DNA from: Parietaria judaica
Taxonomy: Eukaryota; Streptophyta; Magnoliopsida; Rosales; Urticaceae
Assembly (NCBI GenBank): GCA_954871525.1
Contig: OX940871.1
Location: 3,162,001-3,226,000, forward strand
DNA length: 64,000 bases
Reading direction: 5' to 3'
Shown here piece by piece: positions 61,520-64,000 of the stretch. The translations under genes were made by a program, and so were the position numbers. Every line of letters begins with the position of its first letter. Within the stretch, counting starts at the first letter, position 1. The notes under the pieces were generated by a model. That model ran no database searches. It was not told the DNA's origin and worked only from the letters and a program-made list of their open reading frames with translations.

Positions 61520-61862
61520 AGGTTGAGAAGTTTAATCTGTAGTTAAGTCAATGTTCTTGGTTTTATGTTTTTGTGGAATTCAAACACACATCTTTATTCT
61601 TTGCTTTATAAAATGGTGACAACATATTTTTAAGATATAGATTTTGGCTCTTTCAATATTTTGAATGGACTTATATATATTCCTCAAATATTAATGGCTC
61701 TTTAGTCTTCCGAAATTTATTTATTTTTACACATTGAACACGGAAAAAGCGGACCGAGTACGTACTACAATATTATTGAATTTTAATATCTTTATCTTTT
61801 CTTTGTGACTATTTTCTTAATTCTCTTTAGTATTTAGTGAATTTCATATATTGACATAGTTA
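61520..61862 (-). promoter_or_regulatory. Conserved upstream block of the peptide family, copy E
   Basis: Nearly identical to 50660-50985 upstream of D; contains TTTCAATATTTTGAATGGA and ACACATTGAACACGGAAAAA. Confidence 0.5.
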
Positions 61863-61869
61863 TAATAAG

Positions 61870-62720
61870 CAGAGCCGTGCCTGAGAGAGGCAGAGTAGCC
61901 TTGAACCTACGATAAAAAAGAATTTCAAATTTAGTGGCCTCAAAAAATCTAATTTAAGAGCCCCAATATACGTTGACTGATTTAGTTACATTGTCTATCG
62001 AGAAAGATATGGTCGACTAACTCGACCATATCGATTTTAGTAGTATTTTTGCTTCTAAGAACGCTAGACACGTAATATCGAATGGGCAGTTATTTATAAA
62101 TTATAGGGATAATAGCGGCATAAGTCCTCAACCTTTACTCAACTGGGGCGGCATTATAAATTATAGGGATAATAGCGGCATAAGTCCTCAACCTTTACTC
62201 AACTGGGGCGGCATAGCCCCAACCTCATTTAATAGCGGTATGAGTACCAAAAGATGATTTTCGTCCATATTTGACTAACGGAAGTAGTCAACGTTTGCGT
62301 GGTCAGCTTCTCGTCAACGTGGACGCCACATAATCCGACATGTCACCATACATGTCATCCTCGCGTCATCAAATTTAATGCAAAATTAATTGAATCCCTC
62401 CATCACCCTTAATTTTGCATTAAATTTGATGACACGAGGATGACGTGTATGGTGACATGTCGGATTACGTGGCGTCCACGTTGACGAGAAGCTGACCGCG
62501 CAAACGTTGACTACTTCCGTTAGTCAAATATGCACGAAAATCATCTTTTGGTACTTATACCGCTATTAAATGGGGTTGGGGCTATGCCGCCCCAGTTTAG
62601 TAAAGATTGAGGACTTATGCCGCTATTATCCCTAAATTATATACAAATATCTTATATAATCTACAGTTTTGGTAGGAGACTTCCTTGCCTCGAGACCCAA
62701 AATTTTCAAGCACGGCCATT
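61870..62720. mobile_element. hAT-like MITE carrying a nested Mutator-like MITE
   Basis: Ends CAGAGCCGTGCCTGAGAG and CAAGCACGGCCATT; 8-bp duplication ATAATAAG (61862-61869, 62721-62728). Paralogue of 50994-51336, longer because of the insertion at 62106-62632. Confidence 0.82.
62106..62632. mobile_element. Mutator-like foldback MITE with long inverted repeats
   Basis: Left GGGATAATAGCGGCATAAGT and right ACTTATGCCGCTATTATCCC are exact inverses; the inverted repeats extend over about 220 bp with a loop around 62395. Perfect 9-bp duplication TAAATTATA (62097-62105, 62633-62641). The first 60 bp, including the duplication, are themselves repeated in tandem (62097-62156 and 62157-62216). The empty site survives at about 51225 in the paralogous MITE. 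Confidence 0.9.
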
Positions 62721-62728
62721 ATAATAAG

Positions 62729-63970
62729 GTACAAAATAAGGAAAAGAGAGGATTATATGGAAAAATATATTTGACGAGCAGGAAAGCAATATAATAAATC
62801 AAAGTCAACGAGAAGAAAATAGGAAGAAAGGAAGTAGGGAGAAATTTGGGCGGATAAGCTTTCAATTAAGCAAACAAACGTTTCTCACAATATTTGGTAA
62901 ACTATACAAACTTATTATTCATATCTCTTCTACGTAAATAAAAAACTCATGGAGTTTGAGTATTTGGCGGTCCAGTATCAAGAAAGGCACAATGTGTCTT
63001 ATGTTATCGTCAATATTTTTGCATCACTTACATTTGAGAGATATCTAACTGAATATTAAATACGATGCATGTTGAGTTGTGAAGCTTAAATAGGAGAATC
63101 GCTATAAAAATTCCACGGAGAGTTAGCAAAGTTCACGCATACTTCACATGTATTTGGAGTAGATCTAAATTTCAATTTTATTGGCTTAAGTTCCGTATTT
63201 TGTAGTGCTTGAAGTGCAAAAGAGAGTATGAGAGAAAGATACATTGTAACACTGAGAACTCCGATCGATTATCGTACTTAAAGACGATTTGCAAGCGCAA
63301 ATGGATATATATCTCACACTGATAGCGAATTACTCTAGTTCTTAATGTCACCGTCTAATTTCGTTTTGTTTTTTACTTTGTATTTTCTTGAATTGGGAAT
63401 GGTTAAATCCTCCCATCGTCTACAAATTTGAACGTTTTCTTGATTTTTTTTTTGTGTGTGTAGAATACTATATATATATATATTTCAATATTACCCTTAC
63501 TTTTTTTTTACTATCACTAAAGAGATGATCAATCCTAAATTGTGATACATTAATGATCTTCACTAACAACATTGCGAAGAATGACGAAGTGATGAGAAAT
63601 TGCATTCAGATCTGTATTCAAAATCTTAAGAACATATATAGACTTTAATTATTTTTATCATACAATTAAGATATTACATCTACATATTTAAAGGTATATT
63701 CAAGTTTAGATATCTAGATCTTAATGTAAACAAAGACACCTTTTGAGTTCAAACAAATAACTTTTCTTATGGTATGATAAATTGGAAATAAGAATGAAAA
63801 ATAATAATATCATCACTTCTACTTTATCAATATTCAACAAACATTAAATCTTTTCTTCTTTTTCGTTGGAAGGATGTTGCAGACAGCAGTAAAACGTTCT
63901 CCAATGGCGTTCATTTTTTCTTTGGACTTTGAGCGGTCGGTGATCTTGGTATCCTTAGGCCCTCTGCCTT
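62729..63970. other. AT-rich DNA, start parallels the GLR2 upstream region
   Basis: 62729-62850 matches 51345-51480 (GGTACAAAATAAGGAAAAGA, AGGAAAGCAATATAATAAA), so another duplicated unit begins here, but no GLR exon is seen before the right edge. Confidence 0.5.
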
Positions 63971-63990
63971 CCCTCAAGGCCGGCCCTGAT
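63971..63990. mobile_element. hAT-like MITE terminus
   Basis: CCTCAAGGCCGGCCCTG; on the other strand it reads CAGGGCCGGCCTTGAGGG, the terminus type of the 4932 and 50994 elements. The other end is not located. Confidence 0.4.
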
Positions 63991-64000
63991 CATATTACAC

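Overview
The window reads as nuclear DNA of a flowering plant, most likely a eudicot; the species cannot be named from sequence. Support comes from spliced genes with GT-AG introns, a miR156/157 hairpin, plant glutamate-receptor-like (GLR) genes, a plant F-box gene, Tat-lineage Ty3/gypsy DNA, many hAT-type MITEs and a 174-bp satellite. The background is AT-rich. The GC-rich islands are the F-box gene, the body of the large retrotransposon and a segment in a GLR intron.

Layout. 1-4245: satellite array running off the left edge, with higher-order structure. 4.2-19.2 kb: gene-poor DNA with one clear RNA gene, a MIR157-type locus (minus, hairpin about 8738-8838, own TATA box), several hAT-like elements, a SINE split by a hAT MITE, a 5S-like solo LTR candidate and two adjoining Tat LTRs with a decayed gag start. 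19.4-62.7 kb: a tandemly duplicated cluster combining (i) GLR genes on the plus strand and (ii) tiny two-exon genes on the minus strand encoding signal peptide plus a DVKxRSVxRR-(S)PPPPP tail. Peptide copies A, B, C and E are intact, D is frameshifted and F is an exon-2 relic. GLR1 (23.7-44.4 kb) is a pseudogene carrying an F-box gene in its first intron, a 409-bp copia-like solo LTR and a 12.7-kb Tat element in its second exon. GLR2 (52.8-58.3 kb) is intact with five exons.

The Tat element (30458-43182) has 700-bp LTRs with only about five differences, an ATATT target duplication, a gag-pro frame ending in a TAG in the readthrough context CAA-TAG-CAA-TTA, a pol frame in the same reading frame with a second TAG that looks like a disabling mutation, and an antisense spliced gene with its own TATA box.

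Most notable: the undescribed-looking family of small secreted proline-rich peptide genes physically paired with GLR receptor genes. They share signal peptide, intron phase, core motif and upstream block, and peptide genes A and D lie head-to-head with a GLR gene. Function and any peptide-receptor link are inference only.
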